From positions 1 to 59,154 of the forward strand of contig PNAG01000024.1 in assembly GCA_003169845.1 (NCBI GenBank): 59,154 nt of DNA, read 5' to 3'. Within the stretch, counting starts at the first letter, position 1; every line of letters starts with the position of its first letter. Under the pieces are notes generated by a model. That model had not been told where the DNA came from, searched no databases, and was given only the letters and a program-made list of their open reading frames with translations. Of this stretch, positions 39,995 to 48,637 are shown one piece after another. The translations under genes and the position numbers were made by a program. Source of the stretch: Candidatus Dormiibacterota bacterium. GTDB lineage: Bacteria; Chloroflexota; Dormibacteria; Dormibacterales; Dormibacteraceae.

Positions 39995-42426
39995 TGGCCG
40001 AGAACACTCCACCAGCGTCGCAAGGCGGTCGCCGCCGCGACCGCAGCCAGCTCGCCTGGAGCCTACTTCTCAACGGCCTCCTGGTCGCGGCCTTCGTCCT
40101 CGGCGCGATCCCAGTCTTCGCCATCGTTCACGGATTCATCGACGTGGTGACCCAGTCGAAGCTTCGCAGCGGGGGGGACTGGCTCGCGTACGGGTTCGCG
40201 TTCACCGGCCTGTTCCTGGGGGCGATCTTCTTTGCGTACGCGATCAAGTACTACCTGAGCACGGCGATGGTGCTGCTCACGACGCTGGTCGGCGGCGCAC
40301 CCAGAAACGGCAACGGTCACGGCTCGAACGGGTCTCCGAACCTCACCGGCCACAACCGCATCAACGGCAATGGCAACGGAAACGGATATCACATCGATCT
40401 CGGATATCACCCGTTCGTCTCCGTACACGTCGCGACGTACAACGAACAGCGCGTTATCGAGCGGCTGCTGCAAGCGCTTGACCAGCTCGAGTACCCCGCC
40501 TACGAGGTGGTCCTGGTCGATGACTCCAATGACGAGTCCGCGCAAATCCTGCAGCAATGGGTGGGACGGCCGAAGTTCAAGATCCTCCACCGGACCAGCC
40601 GGCAGGGCTATAAGGGCGGTGCGCTTCGCGAGGCGCTGAAGGTCACGGACCCCAGGGCCGAGTACGTGGTCGTTTTCGACGCCGACTCGGTGCCGTTCCC
40701 CGACTCGATCGAGCGGCTTCTGCCGCATTTCTACCGCGTGAGCGAAGGCTCGGGCCGAGGCGCGCTCGAATCGGCCTTCGGCCGTTCTGAACCTCCCTCT
40801 GAGCCCGGCCAGATCAAGCGTAGGACCGACGTCGCGGCGGTCCAGAGCTACCAGTGGCACGTGCTCAACAAGTCGGAGAGCTGGCTGACCGAGGCGGTCC
40901 GCGCCGAGTACGCCGGCAGCTACATGGTCGAGCGCCCTTTCCAGGATGCGATCGGTTCGCTGAAGATGATCGCCGGCACCGCGTACATGATCCGCGCGGA
41001 CGTCCTGCGCCAGGTCGGGTGGGGCACGAGCATCACCGAAGACTGGGAGCTCACGCTCAAGCTCTACACGCGCGGCTACAAGGTGGTCTACACGCCGTGG
41101 GCGGAGACGCCCGCCGAGTGCGTCAGCACGTTCTCGCGCCTGGCGCGTCAGCGCATGCGATGGGCGGAAGGGCACACGTATAACGTCCGCAAGTGGTTCC
41201 TGCCGATCCTGCGGTCGCCGTTTGTGACCCCGCTCGAGAAGGTCGAGTTTCTCTTCGACTCCACCTATTACCTGCAGGCTGCGCTGTTCGTGATCGGAAC
41301 CCTCAGCTGGGTGATGTCGGAGTTCGTGTTCCACGTCCACGTGCCGGGCTGGACGGCAGTCCTCGGCTGGTCGCTCCTCCTGTCGAACATATTCGCGCTC
41401 CCCGTGATGAATCTCGGTGGTCTGATCCTGGAAGAGGCGCCCGCCCGCGACTTCCAGGGTGTCTGGGGTGCGATCGTCCTCTCGTTCGCCCTCGTCCCCT
41501 TCCAGGGTTGGGCCGCCTTCAAGGGTCTGGTGAGCAAAGACGAAGGGCCCTGGTTCCGCACGCCGAAGACCGGGCGGGTCACGGACGAGGTGCACCACCT
41601 GCGTCGACTCAATCTCCTGCGCCGAATCCTCCTGGGCCCGAGGGCCTGGCGCCAGGAGTCGAGGCCGCGCGCCTCTCAGCCATCGCCAATGGTCGGGCGC
41701 AGACCTGGCCGCCCGCTCAGGCGGTGGGTGGGCTGGGCGGTCGCGGTTGCGCTGCTGCTGGCGTTTGGCGGGCTGGCGTGGCTTTCGTCGCGCGCGCCAG
41801 TGGTCGATGCCGCGGGCAACCCGCTGTACCTGCATGGCACTGGGACGTCGCCTGCCTGTGCCGCCAGCACGATCGACCAGGTGCTCGGGACGCGGACGAC
41901 TCCCTGCAGAATCCAGTCTTCTGCCGGCGGGGTCACGTCGACCTGGGGCTTCACGAACCTGCCGGCCCAGACGGTGGCGTCGGGCGTGTGGACTTTCACG
42001 ATGAACTGGACGGGAGGCAACGGCAACACCAACGACACCGTGACCATCAGAGCCGGGTTCTCAGTGACGTCGAGCTGTGCGGGATTTGTCGCGACGATTC
42101 CTAACGCGGGCACCACGTGGTCGACGACGTATGGCCTGTCCGGAGCGCACACGACCAGTCCTTTCACCGTGAGCACGAGCGCAAGCCAGGCGTCGATGGC
42201 GATCCCGGCTGGCGGTTCGCTGTGCCTTCAGGTCACGTTGACGCACACCTCGGGCGGAAAGCCCTCGATGGCCTACGACGGCAAAGCCGGTGTCGGTGAC
42301 ACCCGCGTCGTGCCCCCGAGCATCGTGGTGCCGGAGTCGCTGCTGGGCTTTGCCGGGCTGGCGCTCGTGATACCGGTATTCACCGGCCGGAGGCGGTGGC
42401 TCGCTTTCTTCAAGGTGCGCAGGTGA
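39994..42426 (+). CDS. processive GT2 glycosyltransferase with sorted ectodomain
   Basis: An 810-residue membrane enzyme. Two N-terminal helices (about 22-100), an Asn/Gly-rich linker, then a cellulose-synthase-like GT2 domain with VDDSND (about 175), DADS (about 229), TED (about 348) and QRMRW (about 386), and more helices (about 420-500). Unusually, a further helix (about 575-597) is followed by a Ser/Thr-rich outer domain of about 170 residues with four Cys. It ends in a PEP-CTERM-like tail: VPES (779-782), a hydrophobic stretch and GRRR (798-801). An exosortase is encoded next, with a 4-nt overlap. It probably polymerises a surface polysaccharide. Confidence 0.87.
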   Translation: MAENTPPASQGGRRRDRSQLAWSLLLNGLLVAAFVLGAIPVFAIVHGFIDVVTQSKLRSGGDWLAYGFAFTGLFLGAIFFAYAIKYYLSTAMVLLTTLVGGAPRNGNGHGSNGSPNLTGHNRINGNGNGNGYHIDLGYHPFVSVHVATYNEQRVIERLLQALDQLEYPAYEVVLVDDSNDESAQILQQWVGRPKFKILHRTSRQGYKGGALREALKVTDPRAEYVVVFDADSVPFPDSIERLLPHFYRVSEGSGRGALESAFGRSEPPSEPGQIKRRTDVAAVQSYQWHVLNKSESWLTEAVRAEYAGSYMVERPFQDAIGSLKMIAGTAYMIRADVLRQVGWGTSITEDWELTLKLYTRGYKVVYTPWAETPAECVSTFSRLARQRMRWAEGHTYNVRKWFLPILRSPFVTPLEKVEFLFDSTYYLQAALFVIGTLSWVMSEFVFHVHVPGWTAVLGWSLLLSNIFALPVMNLGGLILEEAPARDFQGVWGAIVLSFALVPFQGWAAFKGLVSKDEGPWFRTPKTGRVTDEVHHLRRLNLLRRILLGPRAWRQESRPRASQPSPMVGRRPGRPLRRWVGWAVAVALLLAFGGLAWLSSRAPVVDAAGNPLYLHGTGTSPACAASTIDQVLGTRTTPCRIQSSAGGVTSTWGFTNLPAQTVASGVWTFTMNWTGGNGNTNDTVTIRAGFSVTSSCAGFVATIPNAGTTWSTTYGLSGAHTTSPFTVSTSASQASMAIPAGGSLCLQVTLTHTSGGKPSMAYDGKAGVGDTRVVPPSIVVPESLLGFAGLALVIPVFTGRRRWLAFFKVRR

Positions 42427-43007
42427 AAGTTCGCGATCGAGAAAACGTCAACCTGGCGCTGCTCGCGATGGCGTGCTGCCTGCTGATGCTGCTGCCGCTG
42501 GTGACGACTTTCGACGACCTGTTGACGACCTGGGCGCTGCAGCTGGGCGCGAACAATCCACTGCAATCGTTCGTCCCTGTGGAGGCGCGAATGGTGGTCG
42601 GACTGCTCGGGCTGGCCGGCATACGTGCGGCGGCGTCCGGAAATCACCTGGTCGTCTGGGATGGAGGTGGTGCGATGCACACCCTGTTCATCTCCTGGAA
42701 CTGCATCGGGTGGCAGAGCCTGGTGCTGCTTGGCGTCAGCCTTATCACGGGACTGCGCGGCCGCCATCCGATGGAGGCTCGCGTGCAGGTTGTCGTCATC
42801 GGCGTGGCCGGCACGATGCTTTTGAACCTTGTGCGCGTCGCCGCGGTCGCCGCGATCGCTGCGACGATCGGAGTCACGCCCGCCATCCTGTTCCACGACT
42901 ACGGAGGCACGCTCTTGGTCATCCTTTATCTGTTCGCGTTCTGGACCTTCGTCCAGCGCTGGATATTGGGCTCTGCAGCGTCGGACGCAAAAGAGGTGGT
43001 CCCATGA
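42423..43007 (+). CDS. exosortase/archaeosortase family protein
   Basis: A 194-residue membrane protein with about five helices. The triad of the family can be placed: Cys94 in SWNCIGWQSL, Arg138 in LLNLVRVAAV, and His158 in FHDYGGTLLVI. Exosortases are transpeptidase-like enzymes that cleave short C-terminal signals of the form motif-helix-basic tail. It is shorter than EpsH-type exosortases, which often exceed 270 residues. It starts at GTG 42423, overlapping the stop of the GT2 gene, whose product ends in such a tail. The next gene also overlaps it by 4 nt. I cannot assign a named subfamily. Confidence 0.82.
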   Translation: MKVRDRENVNLALLAMACCLLMLLPLVTTFDDLLTTWALQLGANNPLQSFVPVEARMVVGLLGLAGIRAAASGNHLVVWDGGGAMHTLFISWNCIGWQSLVLLGVSLITGLRGRHPMEARVQVVVIGVAGTMLLNLVRVAAVAAIAATIGVTPAILFHDYGGTLLVILYLFAFWTFVQRWILGSAASDAKEVVP

Positions 43008-45232
43008 ACCGCTGGCTCCGGCTCGCCCTGCAGACAGCGGTCGGCCTGGTGCTGCTGTGGCTGTGGCTGCGCACGGTCTCTTTGACCGATGTCATCACCC
43101 ACGCCCGCGTTCACAGCTGGGCGCCCGTCGCCCTGATGATCCTGCTGTTCCTGCTCACGAGCGTGATCCGTGCTCGTCGCTGGCTGCTGTTGCTGCGACC
43201 CCTGGCGCCGGTGGGGATGGTCAGGGCGTTTGCCATGAACACCGCCGGCGGCCTGCTCAACTACGTGCTGCCCATCCGCTCCGGCGACGCCGCCCGGGCA
43301 TGGTGGCTGTGGCGGCGCCACCGTGTCCCGGCGGGGTCGGCCCTCGCGACGATCGTGATCGACAAGGCGTGCGACCTGGCGGCTGTCGCGGCCGTGCTGG
43401 CGATCCTGGAGGTGGTCGCGCTCACGGGCGCGATCGCCACGCCGCGCGGTCTTCTCGGCGCTGCCGCGCTTGCGGTCGCCCTTCTCGCAGCGGTCCTGGG
43501 AACGGCGGTGCTCGGACCGCGGCTCGCGCGGTCATGGGTGGCCCGGCGCCTCCTGCCCGCGCGTTTTGCATCCGCCATCGCGGGCCAGGCGTTCGCCTTC
43601 CGAGCCGGAGCACGCGGTCTGTGGACTCCAGCGCTGGCGGGCCGGCTGGCGCTCCTGACCGTCGTGGCGCTGGCGATCGATGCCTTCAACTTCACATTGC
43701 TCTTCGCAGCGGTGGGCGTCTCGGTACCCACCTTGAAGGCGATGGCGGCCTATCCCGCCCTGCTGCTGAGCTTCGCCATCCCTGCCGGGCCGGGATATCT
43801 CGGAAACCTGGAGGTGGCGGGTTCGCTGGTGCTGCATGGCGGGCTGGGGCTCTCGACCCCAGTCGCGGCCGGGGCGATCGTGCTGTACCACGCGATCACG
43901 GCCGGAAACGCCCTGGTGCTCGGCCTGCTGAGCTTCCTCCTCGTCGGTGGCCGGCGCCGGGCGCGCGCGGGTAAGCCGCGCCGCATCGCGGTGTTTCACT
44001 GCGGGTTCACCTATTCCGGTGGTGGCGAGCGGATCGTGATCGAAGAGGTGCTGGGTCTGCGACGGCGTGGTTACGACGTCGAGTGCTTCGCGCCCACCGT
44101 CGACCAGACGCGGTGCTATCCGGATCTGATCGGCGACGTGCGAGTGAAAACCTTCCTGCCGCAGCTGCCGCGATGGGTCCCGTTCCGTGAAGCGGTCCAG
44201 ATGGCGGCCACGTCACTCTTGATGCCCCTCTACGCGTGGCGTTTTCGCGGCGTGGACGCCATCGTCGGCTGCAACCAGCCCAGCGCCTGGATCGCGTGGT
44301 GGGCGGCGCGGCTGATGGACGTGCCGTATGTCGTCTACCTGAACCAGCCGAACCGGCTCGTGTACCCGCGCAGCATCGACCGTGAGACCGGCTGGGTGGC
44401 CAACGCCGACTACCGGCTGCTCGCGGCGATCGTGCTGCGCGCGACGCGCTTTGTCGCGTGGGCCGACCGGCGCTCTGTCCAGGAGGCGGACCAGCTGCTG
44501 GTGAACGGCGACTATATCGGCGACATCATCCGGCGCACCTACCGGCGCGAGGCCATCGACTGCCCGGCAGGCTGCCATGTGGCGTCGTCAGGATTTCCTC
44601 TGCCGATCGAGTCCAGGTTCTCGGGAGGCCTGACCATCAACGGCTACCCGATCCGGCGGCCGTACGTGCTGCTCACCAACCGCCACTATCCGCAAAAGCG
44701 TTTCGACCTGACCATCAGGGCCATGGTCGAGGTACGCAAGCGCCACCCGCGTGCGCAGCTCGTCATCCCTGGCCCCGCGACCTCACATACGGAATCCTTG
44801 AAGGAGCTGGTCTCCGAACTGGGCCTTTCGGACGCCGTGATCTTCCTCAGCGCGATTGCCGAGGACGAGCTGCAGAAGCTCTATGAGGGAGCCGCGGTCT
44901 ACGTCTACCCGGCGCCCGAGGAGGATTTCGGAATGGGGGTGATCGAGTCGATGGCCAAGGGGGTGCCGGTCGTCGCGTGGAACCAGGCGGGACCGACCGT
45001 CACGGTTGGAAGGGGTACCGGATTCCTCGCGGAGCCGCTGGTGGTGAGCGATTATGCCGCCGGAATCTCGAGCCTGCTCGACAGCCCGGTTGAGAACCAG
45101 GCGACCGGCGCGCGCGCCTTCGCATGGGCTCGGCGCTTCGACTGGGAGCGGCACGTCGACACCCTGGAAAGGGCGGTCCTCGACGTGGCCCGCAGCCACG
45201 AACAGGTGGCAGCCGAGGCCGCGACCGCTTGA
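43004..45232 (+). CDS. flippase-like (UPF0104) / GT4 fusion protein
   Basis: A 742-residue fusion. Residues 1 to about 305 have about eight helices and match the lysylphosphatidylglycerol synthase TM/AglD-like region (SVIRARRWLLLLRP, GGLLNYVLPIRSGDAARAWW, IPAGPGYLGNLE). From about 326 a GT-B glycosyltransferase of family GT4 begins (HCGFTYSGGGERIVIEEVL) and ends with the E-x7-E motif in PEEDFGMGVIESMAKG (about 636-650). The two parts are normally separate proteins. It could transfer a sugar to a membrane-bound lipid and aid its movement. The stop overlaps the next start (TTGA). Confidence 0.87.
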   Translation: MNRWLRLALQTAVGLVLLWLWLRTVSLTDVITHARVHSWAPVALMILLFLLTSVIRARRWLLLLRPLAPVGMVRAFAMNTAGGLLNYVLPIRSGDAARAWWLWRRHRVPAGSALATIVIDKACDLAAVAAVLAILEVVALTGAIATPRGLLGAAALAVALLAAVLGTAVLGPRLARSWVARRLLPARFASAIAGQAFAFRAGARGLWTPALAGRLALLTVVALAIDAFNFTLLFAAVGVSVPTLKAMAAYPALLLSFAIPAGPGYLGNLEVAGSLVLHGGLGLSTPVAAGAIVLYHAITAGNALVLGLLSFLLVGGRRRARAGKPRRIAVFHCGFTYSGGGERIVIEEVLGLRRRGYDVECFAPTVDQTRCYPDLIGDVRVKTFLPQLPRWVPFREAVQMAATSLLMPLYAWRFRGVDAIVGCNQPSAWIAWWAARLMDVPYVVYLNQPNRLVYPRSIDRETGWVANADYRLLAAIVLRATRFVAWADRRSVQEADQLLVNGDYIGDIIRRTYRREAIDCPAGCHVASSGFPLPIESRFSGGLTINGYPIRRPYVLLTNRHYPQKRFDLTIRAMVEVRKRHPRAQLVIPGPATSHTESLKELVSELGLSDAVIFLSAIAEDELQKLYEGAAVYVYPAPEEDFGMGVIESMAKGVPVVAWNQAGPTVTVGRGTGFLAEPLVVSDYAAGISSLLDSPVENQATGARAFAWARRFDWERHVDTLERAVLDVARSHEQVAAEAATA

Positions 45233-47805
45233 GGCTGTTGCGAGGGCGACTCGCAGCTCTGGACGGCCTGGCGCTCACAGTGGCAGTCATCGTTCTTGGA
45301 GTGGCCACCGGCGCCTTCACCGGCACCGTCAAGGGTTATGACGGTTGGGGCCACCTGACCAAGGTGGTACTGGTGCTCAGGGATTTTCCTGCGATCGACT
45401 GGAATTACGACTGGTACAGCGGATCACCCTTTTTTCTCGGTGGATATCCACCGCTCTTCTACTTCGCGGCGAGCGCTCTTGCCTGGCTGGGACTGGACGG
45501 CATGGTCGCGATGAACCTTCTGATCGCTTTCAGCTACATCGCGATGACTTTGAGCCTCTACGGCCTCGTGTGGGTGGTCACACGCTCGAGGGCGGCGGCA
45601 GTTGTTGCTTCCGGCTTGCTGCTCGCGACGCCGGCGCTGTGGACGCCATTCGTCCAGGACGGGCTGTACACAAGGGTTTTTGGAATGGGCTTCACGTCCC
45701 TGGCCGTGCTGCTGGCGGCTCTGTATCTGCGCCGCCCCACGGCCGTGCGGTATTTGATGTGCGTGGCGGCGGTTTGGGGCGCCTTGAACAGCCATGTCGT
45801 GCTCGGGGCGCTGGCGATCTTCGCCGTAGGGCTGGTCGTGGTTCTCGTCCCCGGCGGCGACGGGCGCGCGCGCCCGTGGCGCGCGGCGCTGCTCGTCCCG
45901 CCGATTCTCTTGAGCGCGTACTACTACCTGCCTCTGGCTTTTTACTCTCAGTCCGGCGGCCAGCTGACCGCTGTGTATCCCGCCATCGGGGTCGGCAGCC
46001 TGGTATCGCCGGCGACGGCTTATGGCGATCCGTCCCTCGTCCCGTTGCTGCCCGTCGCCCTGCTCGCCGTGATCGGGTGGATCCGGTTTCGCTCGCAGCC
46101 CCCCGTGGCGGCCACCACCAGGCTCATGTTCGTGTGCGGTCTGGTCTGTGCCGTTCTTCTGGTTTATGCCCTGGCCCCGCTGCCTCGCGTCGTCGGACTC
46201 CGCAGCGCCGACATGGTGTTTCTTCTGTCCTGGTTTCTGGCTGCCCTGACCGGCCTGGCCTTAGGGTCCATCAAAGTCCAGGTTGCCGGCTGGCAGCGAA
46301 ACAGCGCCGCGGTTGTCCTGGTGGCCGCGACGCTCGTGGCCATCCTGACTGTGGCTCCATTCATCACGCAGGCCATGGTGCGCAATGCCGCGAGTCCCGA
46401 AACGGCGCTTGCGGGTTGGCAGCCGATCGATCCGACCGAAACCAACTTTCGTGTCGCGAGCCCGTCCGACAACCTCTCCGTTTGGTTCAATGCGGTCTAC
46501 GATGTACCGCAGACCCGCGGCTATGCGGCCGGCCCTCAGATCACCAATCCCGACTGGCAGTTCTGGCTTGACTCGACGGCCTGGAACGGGGCTGCCAGCG
46601 AAGAACAACGATCTTTCCTGTTCGACTGGTATGCCGTCAAATGGGTCTACGTGCCGGCCCCTTACATGCTGAGCACCGCAGACGTGGTGGCGAAGCTCAC
46701 CGGTCACCCCGAGCTTTACACGGCGGTGCCCTCCACCAGCGCCGCCGCGAGCCTGACATTTTCGTATCTACATCCAACCCCGATCGCCGTGGCCACCAAC
46801 GCGCCCGCAATTCTGGTGATCGGCCAGCCCGAGAACTATCAGGTCGTGCTTCGCGACCTGTCCTACAGCGATTTCGACACGGCGCACGCCATACCGGTCC
46901 AGGGCGGTCCCTACGTCGACGACTACACGGCCCAAGACCTCGCGCGATTCGATGAAGTTTTGATCTATGGCGGGCGCGCGCACGACAACGCACGGGCTGT
47001 CGACCTGCTGAATGGCTACGTCAGGTCGGGCGGCGGGCTGCTCGTCGAGTCAAGCGGTTCTCCCCTGGCCTCGGGTCCTGGCCTGAGCGAACCGTTTCCA
47101 ATCACCGGAACCGTAGGCCGCGGAGTGGCGGGCGACTGGCGATTCAATACGGAGAGCTCCCCGATCACAGACGGCATCGACTTTTCCAGCTTCAGCCCGG
47201 CCCGTTACAACGGTGGGCCATGGACCGTGGCGGCCGCGAGCGGGGTTAGAAGCTGGGCACAGACGGTGGTGCGATCGGGAACGGACAGCGTGGTGGTTGC
47301 CGGCCAGCTCGGCCAGGGTCGAGTTGTGTGGTCCGGACTCAACCTTCCGTTTCACATCGACAGCTACCGCAGTGCCGAAGAGTCCCGGTTTCTCACGACG
47401 GCGGTGGCCTGGGCAAGTCGCTCACAGAATGCCGCGACGGCCATGTCTTCTGCCAGCCGCGATGGACCGCAGCAGGTCACGGTCTCGGTCGACTCTCAAG
47501 CTCGAGGGGTTTTGTTCAAGGAGAGCTGGTTCGACCGGTGGCACGCTTTCGTCAACGGACGCGAGGTGAACGTCCTTAGAGCCGGCCCGGGCTTCATGTA
47601 CGTCCTGCTTCCGAATGACTCGAGGTTCCCGGCCACCGTCCAGTGGCGCTACGAGAAATCGCCGGCGGACTGGGCGGGCATCGCCGTGTCCGTTGTCGCA
47701 CTGATCGCGCTGATCAGCTGGCCGCGGTGGCGCAGCCCGCTCCGCGGTAGGCTCGGCGGCTGGTGGAACCGGCGGACCGAAGCGTGGACTTCAGAGGATG
47801 GATGA
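45229..47805 (+). CDS. PTPS-related/YfhO-like membrane protein
   Basis: An 858-residue polytopic protein. About 10-12 helices fill residues 10-410. GYDGWGHLTKVVLVLRDFP and GGYPPLFYFAASAL match the 6-pyruvoyl-tetrahydropterin-synthase-related membrane domain, a group close to YfhO and GT-C glycosyltransferases despite its name. A large extracytoplasmic part (about 420-820) includes a GATase1-like piece (LIYGGRAHDNARAVDLLNGY), then a final helix (about 825-845). The start is TTG 45229, overlapping the previous stop. It is probably a lipid-linked sugar transferase of the same pathway. Confidence 0.78.
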   Translation: MRLLRGRLAALDGLALTVAVIVLGVATGAFTGTVKGYDGWGHLTKVVLVLRDFPAIDWNYDWYSGSPFFLGGYPPLFYFAASALAWLGLDGMVAMNLLIAFSYIAMTLSLYGLVWVVTRSRAAAVVASGLLLATPALWTPFVQDGLYTRVFGMGFTSLAVLLAALYLRRPTAVRYLMCVAAVWGALNSHVVLGALAIFAVGLVVVLVPGGDGRARPWRAALLVPPILLSAYYYLPLAFYSQSGGQLTAVYPAIGVGSLVSPATAYGDPSLVPLLPVALLAVIGWIRFRSQPPVAATTRLMFVCGLVCAVLLVYALAPLPRVVGLRSADMVFLLSWFLAALTGLALGSIKVQVAGWQRNSAAVVLVAATLVAILTVAPFITQAMVRNAASPETALAGWQPIDPTETNFRVASPSDNLSVWFNAVYDVPQTRGYAAGPQITNPDWQFWLDSTAWNGAASEEQRSFLFDWYAVKWVYVPAPYMLSTADVVAKLTGHPELYTAVPSTSAAASLTFSYLHPTPIAVATNAPAILVIGQPENYQVVLRDLSYSDFDTAHAIPVQGGPYVDDYTAQDLARFDEVLIYGGRAHDNARAVDLLNGYVRSGGGLLVESSGSPLASGPGLSEPFPITGTVGRGVAGDWRFNTESSPITDGIDFSSFSPARYNGGPWTVAAASGVRSWAQTVVRSGTDSVVVAGQLGQGRVVWSGLNLPFHIDSYRSAEESRFLTTAVAWASRSQNAATAMSSASRDGPQQVTVSVDSQARGVLFKESWFDRWHAFVNGREVNVLRAGPGFMYVLLPNDSRFPATVQWRYEKSPADWAGIAVSVVALIALISWPRWRSPLRGRLGGWWNRRTEAWTSEDG

Positions 47806-48637
47806 ACACCCGGCGGTAAAGCCGCCTGGCTCGTTCGACTACGAAGCCAAGAGGTGGGGCGCGGCGGCGGTGCGTCCCAAACCCTGGTACATGAACGGGC
47901 TCAAGCTCCGCTACCTGCTGGACGATCTCTCGGCCGTTCGGGGCCACGTGCTCGACGTCGGATGCGGGGGAGGGTCGGTCGCCAAGGCGGTCAAGCGCGA
48001 GCGGCCGGACCTCGAGGTCTTCGGCTGCGATATCAGCGAGTCAGCGTTGGGGATCGCCGGCGCATCGCCGGACGGCGTCGATTTTCGACTCGCAACCGCG
48101 GAGCGGCTCCCGTTCGAGGACGGGACGTTTGATTACGTGTGGATCTTCGACGTGCTCGAGCATGTGGAGGATCCGGATCGCGTGCTGCGCGAGGTTGCCC
48201 GGGTCCTGAAGCCCGGTGGTGGATTCCACATCGTGCTCCCGCTCGAGGGCCAACCCTGGACCCTGTACCGGCTCGTGGGATGCGGTACTCGATGGACGGC
48301 GAAGATCAGGCAGTGCGGGCACATCCAGATTTTCTCGGCGGATCGATTCAGGACGACCGCATCGAGGTGCGGCCTGCGCGTGACGCGCACCAGATGGAGC
48401 TATCACGTCCTGCTCCAGGCGATCGACCTCGTCTACTTCTCGTGGCTCGACTGGCGGGGGCCTGTTGCGGGTTCAGTCGAGGACATGTCGGCCACGCACG
48501 GCGGGGTTGCTGGGCAGCTGATGCGCGCGACGAGCCGCGCGGTGGCATCAGCGGCGTGGGCTGAGGCTCGCCTGTTGCGTGCGATGCCGGGAGGCTGCGG
48601 TCACTTCACGTGCGAACGCGTTCCGGTGTCTAGCTGA
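47798..48637 (+). CDS. class I SAM-dependent methyltransferase
   Basis: A 279-residue methyltransferase. Motif I is HVLDVGCGGGSVAKAV (about 50-65), an acidic motif II is FGCDIS, and FDYVWIFDVLEHVEDPDRVL and ARVLKPGGGFHIVLP are the later Rossmann blocks. The C-terminal half is variable and may bind the acceptor. It overlaps the previous gene by 8 nt, so it likely methylates a sugar or lipid carrier of the same glycan. It is convergent with the next gene, overlapping it by 8 nt. Confidence 0.88.
   Translation: MDEHPAVKPPGSFDYEAKRWGAAAVRPKPWYMNGLKLRYLLDDLSAVRGHVLDVGCGGGSVAKAVKRERPDLEVFGCDISESALGIAGASPDGVDFRLATAERLPFEDGTFDYVWIFDVLEHVEDPDRVLREVARVLKPGGGFHIVLPLEGQPWTLYRLVGCGTRWTAKIRQCGHIQIFSADRFRTTASRCGLRVTRTRWSYHVLLQAIDLVYFSWLDWRGPVAGSVEDMSATHGGVAGQLMRATSRAVASAAWAEARLLRAMPGGCGHFTCERVPVSS

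Noticed and set aside
40063..41835. A 590-codon minus-strand open frame
   Set aside because: Antisense to the GT2 domain; composition is that of a shadow frame.
42473..43003. N-terminal extension of the flippase/GT4 frame by 177 codons
   Set aside because: The extension overlaps the exosortase in another frame and reads as low-complexity Arg/Gly/Pro. The ATG at 43004 has a 4-nt overlap with the exosortase stop.
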